Shown here: positions 41,572 through 51,600 of the stretch, in pieces
How positions within the stretch are numbered: the stretch's first letter is position 1
How the letters are laid out: every line of letters starts with the position of its first letter
IMG/VR virus record: IMGVR_UViG_3300022843_000001
Coordinates: 124,001-188,000 of that record
Source: a virus
Direction: 5' to 3' (one strand)
DNA length: 64,000 nt
Position numbers and translations under genes: made by a program
Notes under the pieces: generated by a model
What the model was told of the DNA's origin: nothing
Database searches by the model: none
What the model saw: only the letters and a program-made list of their open reading frames with translations

Positions 41572-41772
41572 ATGACTGAACATGACAATGAGATAAGAAC
41601 TATTTATTGTGACTGTGGTGAATGGGAAATGTTTCCTTCTGATATGCCAAGACGAAAATCACAAAACTTTGAACATGTACAAAACACTGAAAACAACGAA
41701 GCTATTTATAAATGCAATTGTGGTTTAACTACTACTAGTGTTTGTGAAATTTCAGATAGTTCTGAGGAATAA
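41572..41772 (+). CDS. Small zinc-ribbon-like protein
   Basis: 66 residues, acidic. CDCGEWEMF and later YKCNCGLTTT give two Cys pairs for zinc. AAAGGAATTT upstream. It lies between the homing endonuclease and the polymerase gene. Confidence 0.55.
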   Translation: MTEHDNEIRTIYCDCGEWEMFPSDMPRRKSQNFEHVQNTENNEAIYKCNCGLTTTSVCEISDSSEE

Positions 41773-41775
41773 AAC

Positions 41776-41958
41776 ATGACTGAATACACAGTTAAATGGG
41801 AAATTCAGTTAGAAGCTGAAAGCCATAGGGAAGCAGCTAAACTAGCTAGAGGAATACATCTAGACCAAAACTCAGAAGCTTTAAATTTTAAAGTAACTAA
41901 AGATGACGATGGTACTATAAAGTTTATTAACTTAATGGACTATAACGGAGAAATCTAA
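41776..41958 (+). CDS. Small conserved phage protein
   Basis: 60 residues: TVKWEIQLEAESHREAAKLARGI then a short strand and loop, a common small phage ORF with strand-helix-strand form and unknown role. Ends with a TAATG overlap to the next gene. Confidence 0.55.
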   Translation: MTEYTVKWEIQLEAESHREAAKLARGIHLDQNSEALNFKVTKDDDGTIKFINLMDYNGEI

Positions 41959-42248
41959 TGGTTTACAAAAATCTTAGAGATCTGGCTGCTGCACTTGACG
42001 TTGTGGTAGGAAGGTACATGTTACTCAACTACCGTATAACGGACACAGAAAACCAACATACACTGATGGTATTTCGTTTAGTACGGGAAGGTTACAAACT
42101 TCATGGCAAAAGCTCTGGTGGTGGTATTAAATCAGTCAACATAAAGCTAGACGATATTTTTGGTGTTGATGAACACTTACAAGAACTTGATGAGTTATGT
42201 CGTAACTCAATAGATAACAGTAAAAGGTATATGGTGCACTATGAGTAA
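41958..42248 (+). CDS. Small protein upstream of the polymerase
   Basis: 96 residues, mixed alpha/beta. Begins MVYKNLRDLAAALDVVVGR; ends overlapping the polymerase gene by 8 nt, so it is translationally coupled to it. No family recognised. Confidence 0.6.
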   Translation: MVYKNLRDLAAALDVVVGRYMLLNYRITDTENQHTLMVFRLVREGYKLHGKSSGGGIKSVNIKLDDIFGVDEHLQELDELCRNSIDNSKRYMVHYE

Positions 42249-44052
42249 CACACAGCTAAGACCTTGGCAATTACTGCCTGTACCTTACCCAGCAGAATTT
42301 GATCCATCAGATGATGATCCTGATTATTTTTACAAAAACGTTGTAAAGCAGTTAATACCTGACATTATTAAAATGACTCTAGAAGGTATCCCTATAGACC
42401 AAGAAGCAGTTGAAAAACTGAGATTAACTATCGATAATGTTTTAACTTCTGTAACAGAAAGATTAAATAAAAATCCACTTATAGAGCAATACAAAGAACA
42501 TGTATACCCTGCATTAGTTAAAGAATACAAAGATAAAGTACTTGTTTCTGTAAGAACATATCATTATTATTTAAAAGAATTTAATACTAAAAATATTACT
42601 CATAGAACTTATGTTGTAAATGCTTTTTTAATAAATCAAAAACTTAATGATAAATGTAAAGAAAAATGGACAATACCAGAGCTTAAAAAAACAAACCAAT
42701 TTTTAAAAAGTAGGTTTTTAACTAATGCAATTGACGGAACTCTTTCTCCTGTAAATCTTACTGTTGAAACTGGAATGATTAATCTAGCAAAAGAACAAGC
42801 AAGACTGTGGAATAAACCTAGATACAAAAAATCTGATATACCTGTAATAGTTCCTGACATTAATCCTGCAAGTGCTAAACAACTTCAAACGTTTTTTAAT
42901 ATGCTGGAAATAGAACCTATTACGTTATCAAGTAAAACAGGTGATGCCAGTTGGAACCGTAAAAACATAGAAATGTTATTTAATACTGAAACAGATGAAG
43001 ATCTTTTAGATGTACTACAAGCGTTTATTGACCATTCATTTAGTGGAATTATAAAAAATAACTTTTTAGCAGCATTTGATAGTTTTACAATTGACGGTGT
43101 ACTGTACGGTAACATTAAATTGTTCGGTGCTAAGAGCTTCAGACCAACCTCTAACTCGCCTAACCTGCTTAACATGCCTAGTTCTAAGTCTATATACGCA
43201 AAGCCCTTAAAAGAGTGTTTTATATCTCCTGAAGGCAAAGTTATATATGCAGTAGACTTAGGTGCTTTAGAAGACAGAGGCATTGCAAATCTGTCAGGTG
43301 ATAAAAACAAACAAAATATTTTTCTAGAAAACTTAGATGGTCACTCTCTCAACGCTTGTGGTTACTTTAAAAAAGAAATAGAAAAGTATATGGGTGTAAA
43401 TACTGACAACGTAGCTTATGTAAAAGAATTTTTTAGGTTAACTGATGAAGAAAAACATCCTGAACTTATTAAAATTAGATTTAATTCTAAAGCTCCTACT
43501 TTTAAACTAGCTTATGGCGGTTTTCCAGATGACACCAAAGGTGGAGTAATTACCGAAGAAATATTTAACAACTACCATACTGTTTTATACCCGGGTATTA
43601 CTGATTACCGGGAAAACTATGTACTTCCGTTTGCTCAAGAAAATGGCTACATACATCTAGGTTTAGGTTGCAGAATATACACAGATGACGCTGAAGGTAA
43701 AATTAGATCTATAAATAATGCAACAGTACAATTTTGGAGCATATTAACTCTAATAGCAGTTAACGAAATTAATTTTAGAATTTCAGAACTGGGTTATGAA
43801 AATAACATAAAAGCAATTTCAACTATTTACGACAGTATTTACTTTATAGTAGATGCAGACACCGAAATGATTAAATGGCTTAACGACAATATTATTCCAA
43901 TACTTTGTACTAAATGGCTTGAAGAAGAAGTTGTTTGTAACGTTGCTGAAGGTGAAATAGGTCTTAATTGGGCTAATTTACATAAAGTTAAAAACAACGC
44001 ACCGCTAGAAGACATATACAAAATTTTGGAGAAAATTCATGATAAAAAATAA
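42241..44052 (+). CDS. Family A DNA polymerase, polymerase domain only
   Basis: 603 residues. Motif A VIYAVDLGALEDRGIANLSG, motif B RFNSKAPTFKLAYGGF (Lys and Tyr-Gly), motif C STIYDSIYFIV with YDS in place of HDE. The N-terminus LRPWQLLPVPYP replaces the exonuclease domain, which is a separate gene at 40139-40804. The two proteins must assemble or act separately. It would replicate the phage genome with the gp42/gp43-like proteins and the SSB candidate. Confidence 0.93.
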   Translation: MSNTQLRPWQLLPVPYPAEFDPSDDDPDYFYKNVVKQLIPDIIKMTLEGIPIDQEAVEKLRLTIDNVLTSVTERLNKNPLIEQYKEHVYPALVKEYKDKVLVSVRTYHYYLKEFNTKNITHRTYVVNAFLINQKLNDKCKEKWTIPELKKTNQFLKSRFLTNAIDGTLSPVNLTVETGMINLAKEQARLWNKPRYKKSDIPVIVPDINPASAKQLQTFFNMLEIEPITLSSKTGDASWNRKNIEMLFNTETDEDLLDVLQAFIDHSFSGIIKNNFLAAFDSFTIDGVLYGNIKLFGAKSFRPTSNSPNLLNMPSSKSIYAKPLKECFISPEGKVIYAVDLGALEDRGIANLSGDKNKQNIFLENLDGHSLNACGYFKKEIEKYMGVNTDNVAYVKEFFRLTDEEKHPELIKIRFNSKAPTFKLAYGGFPDDTKGGVITEEIFNNYHTVLYPGITDYRENYVLPFAQENGYIHLGLGCRIYTDDAEGKIRSINNATVQFWSILTLIAVNEINFRISELGYENNIKAISTIYDSIYFIVDADTEMIKWLNDNIIPILCTKWLEEEVVCNVAEGEIGLNWANLHKVKNNAPLEDIYKILEKIHDKK

Positions 44053-44227
44053 AGAACAACTTATAAAAAATATATCAGAAAAAGCAGTAGATGAAATGGA
44101 CCTATCTACTCTTATGGAAATAGTTTTTGAAACTATTTGTAAAAATTTAAATAATTTAACTGATAAGGAACTTGTAGAAAATATAAAAGAATTCTACGAA
44201 GAATTTACTAACGATATTGAATACTAG
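44039..44227 (+). CDS. Small acidic helical protein
   Basis: 62 residues of charged helices (EKAVDEMDLSTLMEIV, NIKEFYEEFTN). Overlaps the polymerase 3' end by 14 nt. Unknown; may bind the polymerase. Confidence 0.55.
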   Translation: MIKNKEQLIKNISEKAVDEMDLSTLMEIVFETICKNLNNLTDKELVENIKEFYEEFTNDIEY

Positions 44228-44235
44228 GAAAAAAC

Positions 44236-44445
44236 ATGCAAAACATAGGAAAATTAAGAGAAAATGGTTGGCTTGATACTAAAGCACCAAATTCTCCACG
44301 TAAGGTACTTTTAAACATGAAGTTAGCTGTAGCTGTTGAAGAAAATAATGATGGTACTTGTAAAGTTTTATTTCCATCAAGATCTTGTAAAAATACAATT
44401 ACATCTTTTGAGGCTGTAGAAACTTTTTTATCGGAGATGAAATAA
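44236..44445 (+). CDS. Small protein, unknown function
   Basis: 69 residues; small beta-type sheet suggested by KVLLNMKLAVAVEE and TCKVLFPSRS, then a helix. 8 nt after the previous stop, 1 nt before the nuclease gene. Not recognised. Confidence 0.55.
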   Translation: MQNIGKLRENGWLDTKAPNSPRKVLLNMKLAVAVEENNDGTCKVLFPSRSCKNTITSFEAVETFLSEMK

Positions 44446-44446
44446 C

Positions 44447-45256
44447 ATGTCAAATCCATTAGATTATGACCACAGTACTGACTATCTACCAAAAGACTGT
44501 GTACTAAAAATAAGTCCAAGCAAATTTAGTACTTTTATTGAAAAGCCTCATAACTGGTTTAGACAAGTTATACTTGGAGAAAACCAATTTACTTATAGTA
44601 CGTCATCAGTACTTGGTACAGTAGTGCATTACTTATCTGAAATGGTAGCTAAAAAACAAGATATAAGTAAAGACGCTATTTTTGAATACATAAATAAACA
44701 TGAAGATAATGATGATTACTGTGCTCAAACAGTAATTGATAATTTTGAACAAATGGCAGGGGTACTTATTAATGAATACGTACTTCCTAATATGGATAAC
44801 TACCTAGAAATTGAATCTAGGCATTTTGTAGAAATACTAAAAGGCTTTTATGCTAGTGGTAGTTTAGATGTGTTAGAAGGCACTAAAGACGATTGTATGG
44901 TATCTGATTATAAAACTTACCATTCAAAAACTAAACCTAAGTCAATACCTTACTATTACAAATACCAACTGCTTGTTTATGCTTACATTCTTACAAAGCT
45001 AAAGTACAAACCAACACGTATAAGACTTATATATGTAAGCAGAAATATTGAAGGTCTTATGAGTCCTACTGGTAACGGTAAACAATTAAAGTCATACCCT
45101 CCTGAATTAACAGTTCTTACAGAAATGATTACTGATGAAGATATGCAATTTATTACCGGGCAGTTAGAAATGTGTGTTGATGCATGTCTCGCTACTGATG
45201 AACATCCTGAATTAACGCATGTAATTTGGCATGATCCGCGCCTTCGTGGTTTATAA
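44447..45256 (+). CDS. PD-(D/E)XK nuclease (RecB/Cas4-like)
   Basis: 269 residues. ISPSKFSTFIEKPHNWFRQ at the N-terminus, GTVVHYLSEMVA with the conserved His, GSLDVLEGTKDDCMVSDYKTY as the D-x(n)-(D/E)xK core, and YYYKYQLLVYAYIL with a QxxxY helix. This matches RecB-type exonucleases used in phage recombination or genome degradation. It is followed after 55 nt by a homing endonuclease. Confidence 0.88.
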   Translation: MSNPLDYDHSTDYLPKDCVLKISPSKFSTFIEKPHNWFRQVILGENQFTYSTSSVLGTVVHYLSEMVAKKQDISKDAIFEYINKHEDNDDYCAQTVIDNFEQMAGVLINEYVLPNMDNYLEIESRHFVEILKGFYASGSLDVLEGTKDDCMVSDYKTYHSKTKPKSIPYYYKYQLLVYAYILTKLKYKPTRIRLIYVSRNIEGLMSPTGNGKQLKSYPPELTVLTEMITDEDMQFITGQLEMCVDACLATDEHPELTHVIWHDPRLRGL

Positions 45257-45311
45257 TAGTAGACAAACGTGCCACAACAAGGTAGTATTTGTTTTTTAAG
45301 GAGTAAAGAAC

Positions 45312-45812
45312 ATGGCACAAAGACAGTCAAGATTTGGAAGAAGTACAGGAAAAAATAACGCTACTGACTCACCTAACTACACAAGATGGAGTCACATGAG
45401 ACATCGTTGTTATGTTGAGTCAGATAATAACTATTTTAACTATGGTAAAAAAGGAATCATTGTTTATAAAGAATGGATTACTGATTTTTTTGCTTATGAA
45501 AAATACATAATGTCTTTACCTAATGCAGGAAAAGAAACCTACACAATAGACAGAATAGATTCATCTAAAAACTATGAACCTGAAAATTTACGTTGGGCTT
45601 CTAAAGTAACGCAATCAAGAAACTGTAGAATTTCTTCTAACAACAAGTCAGGAGTTACAGGTGTGTCTTGGGATAAAAGAAATAACAAATGGAGAGCAGT
45701 GATAGCTATTAACTACAAAACAGTATCACTAGGAAGATTTGATTTACTTGAAGATGCTATTTCAGCAAGAAAACAAAAAGAAAATGAAATTAAATTTTAT
45801 AAGCAGGCTTAA
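45312..45812 (+). CDS. AP2-domain HNH endonuclease, third copy
   Basis: 166 residues. Core YTRWSHMRHRCYVESDN, GIIVYKEW, TIDRIDSSKNYEPENLRWAS, then one AP2-like unit (GVTGVSWDKRNNKWRA). Shorter than the other two. AAGGAGTAAAG precedes the ATG. Inserted between the nuclease gene and a small-gene cluster. Confidence 0.88.
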   Translation: MAQRQSRFGRSTGKNNATDSPNYTRWSHMRHRCYVESDNNYFNYGKKGIIVYKEWITDFFAYEKYIMSLPNAGKETYTIDRIDSSKNYEPENLRWASKVTQSRNCRISSNNKSGVTGVSWDKRNNKWRAVIAINYKTVSLGRFDLLEDAISARKQKENEIKFYKQA

Positions 45813-45824
45813 AGGTGCGTAATT

Positions 45825-46049
45825 GTGACTTGGACAAAAGAAGAATACGGAGTTCTTTCAGATAAAAGAGGTGGTCGTTGGACAATAACTAATGGTCATT
45901 TAAGATTTGATGTGCATGTTATGTACGACGGTAGTGGACGAAAAGAAAAATATCCTGATGGTGTAATAATATCAGTTGACCAAGCTGACGAGTATGTAGA
46001 TAAAATTATCAATGCTTTAAATGAAGCTAATGTAAAACTAGAAAGGTAA
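45825..46049 (+). CDS. Small protein, GTG start
   Basis: 74 residues, starts GTG at 45825 with AAAGGTG upstream. Beta-type middle (GGRWTITNGHLRFDVHVMYDG) and helical end (ADEYVDKIINALNEA). Not recognised. Confidence 0.55.
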   Translation: MTWTKEEYGVLSDKRGGRWTITNGHLRFDVHVMYDGSGRKEKYPDGVIISVDQADEYVDKIINALNEANVKLER

Positions 46050-46053
46050 AATA

Positions 46054-46356
46054 ATGATACAATCATTACAAGAAATTATATCAAAAAAAGCTCAATCTGA
46101 ACTAAACACAAAATACATAAATGTATGCAACAAATTTTTAACTGACTTAAAGATGGTCGGTGAAAGAGTTGATTTAGAAATAGATGGCAAAGTAATATTT
46201 GTTCCTTCCAGAAAAATTATAGAAGCTTTTATTTATTCAGCTTACAAAATCAACGCAGAAACACACGTAGAAAAAGAAACTATAAAGTTTATGCAAAGTG
46301 TACAACAAGCAAAAGTTAGATTAGAAGAACTTGGAGAATGGAATTATGATGAGTAA
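46054..46356 (+). CDS. Helical small protein, unknown function
   Basis: 100 residues, mostly helical with a short strand (VDLEIDGKVIFVP). Four nt after the previous stop. The end overlaps the next gene. Confidence 0.55.
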   Translation: MIQSLQEIISKKAQSELNTKYINVCNKFLTDLKMVGERVDLEIDGKVIFVPSRKIIEAFIYSAYKINAETHVEKETIKFMQSVQQAKVRLEELGEWNYDE

Positions 46357-46525
46357 TGTACCAGATGACTATTGGAGTCACACAGACAATCCATTACATC
46401 CAGACTTTGATGACAAACAAGGAATGTTGGATGAAAAAGAGTATGAAAAGCAAAGGGAAATTGCTATAGACGCTGAAGCTGAAAGACGAGCTGAAGAAAA
46501 AACTGACGCATTTTTATTTGAGTAA
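46346..46525 (+). CDS. Small acidic protein
   Basis: 59 residues from the ATG at 46346, preceded by GGAG 10 nt upstream; a TTG at 46331 is less likely. Acidic/helical with YWSHTDNPLHPDF and a Glu/Arg-rich helix. Not recognised. Confidence 0.5.
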   Translation: MMSNVPDDYWSHTDNPLHPDFDDKQGMLDEKEYEKQREIAIDAEAERRAEEKTDAFLFE

Positions 46526-46538
46526 CAAAGGTTAGATT

Positions 46539-47276
46539 ATGAGCGCAAAAATATTAGTAAACGGTAAATCAGGTTCTGGTAAAACTAACCTGTTAAAAAC
46601 ATTAACAGACGCATTTGTTATATCTAGAGACGGTAAACAATTTCCTTTTAGTATACCTCACATGATGGTACCAACATTTTATGATATGCAAATACTGACA
46701 CAAGGAGGTCAAGTTGTAATAGACGGTTTAGAAGTTGACGTTGAAGGATTTTTTGATAAAGTTGAAAAATACAATGACAAAATGGGATTTTACCCTAAAA
46801 CAATTGTAATTGACTCAGTTTCTAAAATCATGCAAGACATAATCGATTACGCAAACATAAACTTTGTTAACTTTGATATCCATTCTTATATAAATAAAGA
46901 AACAGCAGTGCTTACTAAATTTGTACAAGAAGATTTAGTAGCAGAAGGCATGAACGTAGTTATTATTAATCACGTTATGGACAATGACAAAAAAGGTCTT
47001 ATACCGATCGGTCAAGGCAAGTTTAAAGACAAAGGTGGTTTTTACGGTGAAGTAGATCACTCTATACTCGTAGAAAATTTAAAAGTTGTTCATCGTGGCG
47101 TAGAGAATCAAGCTAGAACTACTATTGCAACACTGCCTGATAGACAGCATATTGAAAATGACGTTAACCCTGCTAAAAGTAAAAAACTAGCAGAAGGTGA
47201 AGTTTATTACAATTTGCAAGAACACATTGACATGATTTTGAAAACAGAAAATGACAATGCTGAATGGTGCTTTTAA
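46539..47276 (+). CDS. RecA-fold ATPase (Sak4-like recombinase or phage nucleotide-binding protein)
   Basis: 245 residues. Walker A VNGKSGSGKTNLL, Walker B PKTIVIDSVSK, then VVIINHVMD. Short RecA-type ATPases of this kind, often beside an SSB gene, promote single-strand annealing (Sak4 family). An SSB candidate lies one gene downstream, which supports the call. Confidence 0.75.
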   Translation: MSAKILVNGKSGSGKTNLLKTLTDAFVISRDGKQFPFSIPHMMVPTFYDMQILTQGGQVVIDGLEVDVEGFFDKVEKYNDKMGFYPKTIVIDSVSKIMQDIIDYANINFVNFDIHSYINKETAVLTKFVQEDLVAEGMNVVIINHVMDNDKKGLIPIGQGKFKDKGGFYGEVDHSILVENLKVVHRGVENQARTTIATLPDRQHIENDVNPAKSKKLAEGEVYYNLQEHIDMILKTENDNAEWCF

Positions 47277-47719
47277 TGAATAAACAGCTATTACATTCTT
47301 CTGGCAAAATTTCTTACCTTTTAGGTATAGACAAAGATAATGCAAAAGTTTGGCTAGAAGACGCTGTGTGGGATTGTAGTTGGTATTGGGGATTTGGTTA
47401 CATGGTAACTTACAATATATCAAAAACAGACATTACTTCACATACTCATTTTAACAGTTTGTTTAAAGAAGGCAAAATTACACTATCAGATAACGGTATT
47501 AAAACACCTCTTTCAGCAAAAGAAGAATGGGAACTAGCTGAACTTATGAAAAGTTTTTACATACTAAGGGAAGCAGCAGATCTTTTACACCGTGGTGGAA
47601 CACACATATCAAACAATCCTGCTTCAAAAGTTCTTAAATTACCAAAGTACTCAAATCATATAAATAAAGTACTACTGCCAGCTATTTTTAAATCAGTTTT
47701 TAAAATACTGCAACCATAA
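47276..47719 (+). CDS. Unknown protein between the RecA-like ATPase and SSB candidate
   Basis: 147 residues from the ATG at 47276, which overlaps the ATPase stop (TAATG). Aromatic-rich N-terminal half (WDCSWYWGFGYMVTYN), then helices EWELAELMKSFYILREAADLLHRG. The same arrangement occurs in other phage replication/recombination clusters. Function not known. Confidence 0.6.
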   Translation: MNKQLLHSSGKISYLLGIDKDNAKVWLEDAVWDCSWYWGFGYMVTYNISKTDITSHTHFNSLFKEGKITLSDNGIKTPLSAKEEWELAELMKSFYILREAADLLHRGGTHISNNPASKVLKLPKYSNHINKVLLPAIFKSVFKILQP

Positions 47720-47767
47720 TTACCAACAAGGGCTGACACCCTTTACTAACCCATGAGGGACTAAAAC

Positions 47768-48472
47768 ATGTCATTTGCAAAGAAAAGCACAAATAAAGAA
47801 GACGTTAAAGCGTCAGCCAGTAACTACATTTCAGCATCTGGTTTTTACAACGTATCTGTATTAGCAGCTTTTGTTGATACGTCAGAAAAAGGATCTAATG
47901 TTGTTAACTTTTTCGTAAACAATGAAGGTCAAGAACAAGTTCTGTACGGTAACTTACGTGTTACTAACAGTAACGATGACAATGGCGATTCAGTAGAAAA
48001 CAAAATAGGTATGAAAGTTTTTAACCATATACTAGTTGTTGCTGACATTGATACTGTTGCTGACCCTGTTGAAGGCGATTTGCCTATTGGAAAAGAAGGT
48101 ATAGACAAAACTGTAGCAATTCTCGAAGACCTACAAGATATTGACCTTGTTATGCGTATTCAACTTGAGTACACAAAATATATGGGCAAGATCCAAGAAA
48201 AGAAAGTGTTAAAAGCTGTCTATCGTGCTGGTGATAACGCAACTGCAGAAGAAATTGTTAATGATGGTAACTTTGGTGCTGGTTTTGAAAAAGATCAAAA
48301 ATATAAAGACAACATCACATACAAAGATGACCTTACTGCTGAAGATATTGAAAAATGGGTATCTGGTGGACGTAAAAATACTGGTAGTAGTGGTGGTGGT
48401 GGAAAATCTTCAACTTCAAAAACACCTTCATTCGGTAATTCTGAAAAGCGTTTCGGCAATAAAAAAGCGTAA
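47768..48472 (+). CDS. Single-stranded DNA-binding protein candidate (N4 gp45-like)
   Basis: 234 residues. Beta-rich first 190 residues with the KKVLKAVY and NVVNFFVNNEG strands, then a flexible Gly/Ser/Lys linker (SSGGGGKSSTSKT) and basic end RFGNKKA. Size and position at the end of the replication cluster match N4 SSB. N4 SSB also activates late transcription by host RNA polymerase through its basic C-terminus. It overlaps the next gene by one base. Confidence 0.7.
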   Translation: MSFAKKSTNKEDVKASASNYISASGFYNVSVLAAFVDTSEKGSNVVNFFVNNEGQEQVLYGNLRVTNSNDDNGDSVENKIGMKVFNHILVVADIDTVADPVEGDLPIGKEGIDKTVAILEDLQDIDLVMRIQLEYTKYMGKIQEKKVLKAVYRAGDNATAEEIVNDGNFGAGFEKDQKYKDNITYKDDLTAEDIEKWVSGGRKNTGSSGGGGKSSTSKTPSFGNSEKRFGNKKA

Positions 48473-48660
48473 TGTGGAGTAGACTAGTTATTGGCTTTAA
48501 AACATTAATAACTGCCATACTAATTGGAGGCACAGTTGTTGCCTCTTTTTACGTAGGGTATTTGTTGTTAGTTTTAGTAACATTGCTGATTATAGTTGGA
48601 ATAGCTTATCTGTTTTTTAACAGAGATAAGGTAGTCGAGTGGTTTAACTCAGATGATTAA
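48472..48660 (+). CDS. Two-span small membrane protein
   Basis: 62 residues; two hydrophobic spans (LITAILIGGTVVASFYVGY and LLVLVTLLIIVGIAYLFF) and an acidic end. Last rightward gene before the bidirectional terminator. A holin is possible by size and form but nothing more supports it. Confidence 0.6.
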   Translation: MWSRLVIGFKTLITAILIGGTVVASFYVGYLLLVLVTLLIIVGIAYLFFNRDKVVEWFNSDD

Positions 48661-48666
48661 AATATT

Positions 48667-48690
48667 GGGGAGGTAACTCCCCTTTATTCA
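48667..48690. terminator. Bidirectional terminator between convergent transcription units
   Basis: GGGGAG / CTCCCC stem with loop GTAA at 48667-48682, followed by TTTATT on the plus strand and preceded by A/T-rich sequence on the other. It separates the rightward middle genes from the leftward late genes. Confidence 0.75.
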
Positions 48691-51600
48691 TTAGTAAAAA
48701 ACACCCTTAAAAACATTCTCAGGAACTACGCTTCCAACTCCAACAGACTCTAACGGCATGTGTGCAATACCACCGTAACGAGTACTCATGTTAAGAACGT
48801 TAGCACTAAAGATAGTGTTCATGTTTCCTGTTACATACTCTTGTATAACCATTTCAGTAGACAAGTTAACAGGTTTATCTTTAACCATTCTGTAAATAGC
48901 TTTCTGTATACGTAACCAGTAAGAAGGAAACATTAGTATACCTACGTCGCTTAGCTGTTTAACAGCCATAGGCAAGTTTTCTTTGTAATCAGGAAAAGAG
49001 TCAAGTACGTGTATTCGTGCTTGTGAAGGTGTCATTTTCTCATTCTGAATAGCATGTCTGTACAGAGTTTCTTTAGCAAACACATCAATCCTATCCGTTA
49101 CACTAGAACCTAATCTTACAATTTCACTATTTGGGCTAGTAGTAAACTGAGATACATAACCTACAACATCCTCGTCCGTCTTCAATTCCTTAATACGATC
49201 AGTAACCATATCAAGTTGCTGTTGAGCACCTTTACCATAACCAGATTTACCAACTATCCCGCCAATATGACTTAAGAAGTCCTCACCTTGAAAACCAATC
49301 TTATTTAACGTTTTAATAAAATGAGCTACAACATTCTTATTACCTTTTCTGTCTGTAAGCATGTACTCAAGTGCTGTTTGAACATCAGCTTGGAATCCAG
49401 AAGAAGCATCAGAATTTTTAGCTACAAGATCAGAACCTAGAGAGTTAATAAAACCTTTGTTACCTAAGTTACCTACAGAAGTATTATCAATCTGAGTTTT
49501 TAACGCAGTTATTCTATCCTTTATAGCTTGATTGTCTTTAGTACCTACTAACCTAACTTTTAGCTGAATAATTTCATTAGTTATATTTTGATACTTATCA
49601 TAGTCTTTAGATATTTCTAAAAAGTTTTTACCTATAAACAATGGTGAAGCACCTGCAACACTTAAGTAAGCTACGTTAGACATAACATCAATAGCCCATT
49701 TAGCAGGGTTTACAACAACCATACCTATTTTAGAACCAGCTGTAAGGTCTTTTACTATTCTCATTGCCCACTTCATGTGGTGATTATCAATAAGCGATTT
49801 AGAAAATCCACCTATAAGTAAATGAGACATGTCTTTTCTTACTAGCGTAATTTGGTCACTAAATTTTACACCGCTAGTTCCTTTTACATCAGAAATTCTA
49901 CCACCAACTGGTTTGTATCTAGCTCTAATAGACTTGTCTAATGTGTTGTAAGCTTTGCCATCATCTAGCTTAACAAACCAAGGGTTGTCCATGTTATCAG
50001 AATCAACTACTTCTTTTAACTTACCTAGATCTGTATCGTTTGTAGCAAGAAATCTATTTTCAGACATAACTATGTTATTTCGTATTATCTGAGAATCCTT
50101 AATAGCCATGCTGTGTGCTGCACCTCTAACAAGAGTATTTACAAAGTCAGTCTCTATACCTAAAGTTTCTTTTTCAGCAGGACTAAGTACTACTTTAAAT
50201 TTGTTACTTTCAGCTTTAACAACGTTAGAGTAGTTTATTTGACTAGCACTAGTTACGTCTACGTCTGTAGAACTCAACTTTATGTCAGTGTATGCTCCAC
50301 GAAGTTCTGTAGAATCAATAAGCTTTTTGTAAACAATACCTAAATTGTCTTTAGTTGGATTTCTTAATACTTTCCAACCTGTTTCTTCACCTATTTCATA
50401 AGATCTTAAATCTTTAAGTTCTATAGCTTTTGTTTGATGAGATTCTTTGTAGTACTCAGGCAACATACTGTCTCTTAAACCTTCAGTACCTTCTACACCT
50501 AGCATAGTAACTCTATTAGCAATACTATTGTCTTTAACTAGGTTAACTAAATCAGTTTTAGCTAGGAATGACTCAAATTCTTTATTACCTATTTTTTGTA
50601 TGGACTTAAGAGCTAATAACTTTCTAATGTCTACACTAAATGTAGCACTATCTGACATAGCATAAGTAGAAGCTAAGTTGTACAATTTGCCACCTTCTTT
50701 AGTACCTGCCTCAGTTTCTACAGTACGTTCTACGTTACGTTCAATTAAGTGATCTACATCTCTAATAGCAGACTTACTAACTTTTTTTATTTCAGTCTCT
50801 AACCGGGTTACTTCAGCGTCTATTTGACTGCTTGTAGTAATGTCACTAGCAAACACAAAGTAATCATGTAGCGGTAATTGAGTTACAAACCTGCCTATAG
50901 TACTAACCTCATCTTTAGACACACCAGTAAGTGCTTTTTTAAACTCACTTTTTTGAAAAGCAATAGAAGAAATTTGCTGACCTTCCAGTAAAGCTGAATC
51001 AGCTAACAAATCTGCCTTGTTAACTTTATTAGTACCTTCACCAGTAATAGTTTGAACTAAACCTTGAAGTGCTTCAGACCCTTCGTAAATGCCGGATAAT
51101 TTATCAGCAGCATCACTATAAAGAGGAAACAACCTTTTCATGTTTTTGTCTAAAGTGTTTAATAAACGTTTACCTTTTCTTTCAATTTTACTGTTAAGCA
51201 TACTAGATACAGCAGCATTTAAATAACGAAGTGAAGCTTTGTCTTGCATATCAGCAGCACTAGTTGTTTGTCTATTTTTTCCAGAAAACAAAACTGTTTC
51301 AAATTGTTTTTGCATATCTGTAATAAAGTTTATGTCTTCTTCTCTTTTACTTTTTCCTGAAACAATAACACCATTAATAGCAGAAAATAACTTTTCAGCA
51401 TTAGGATCACCAATTTTAAAATCAGCGTAAGTAACATTATTAATAATAGTTATTACTTTATTTTTGACAAATTCTAATACTTTAGCTAATTTATTTTTAG
51501 AAGTGTTATTTAGTGAACTGTACACTTCAGCAGCTACATCAGGTTCTGAATTCATAATAGCAATAAATTCAGATAACATAGTTTCTTGTGAAGAATTTAT

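Noticed and set aside
42330-43310. Leftward frames of 66-141 codons opposite the DNA polymerase
   Set aside because: They lie wholly inside a gene with intact catalytic motifs and have no start signals.
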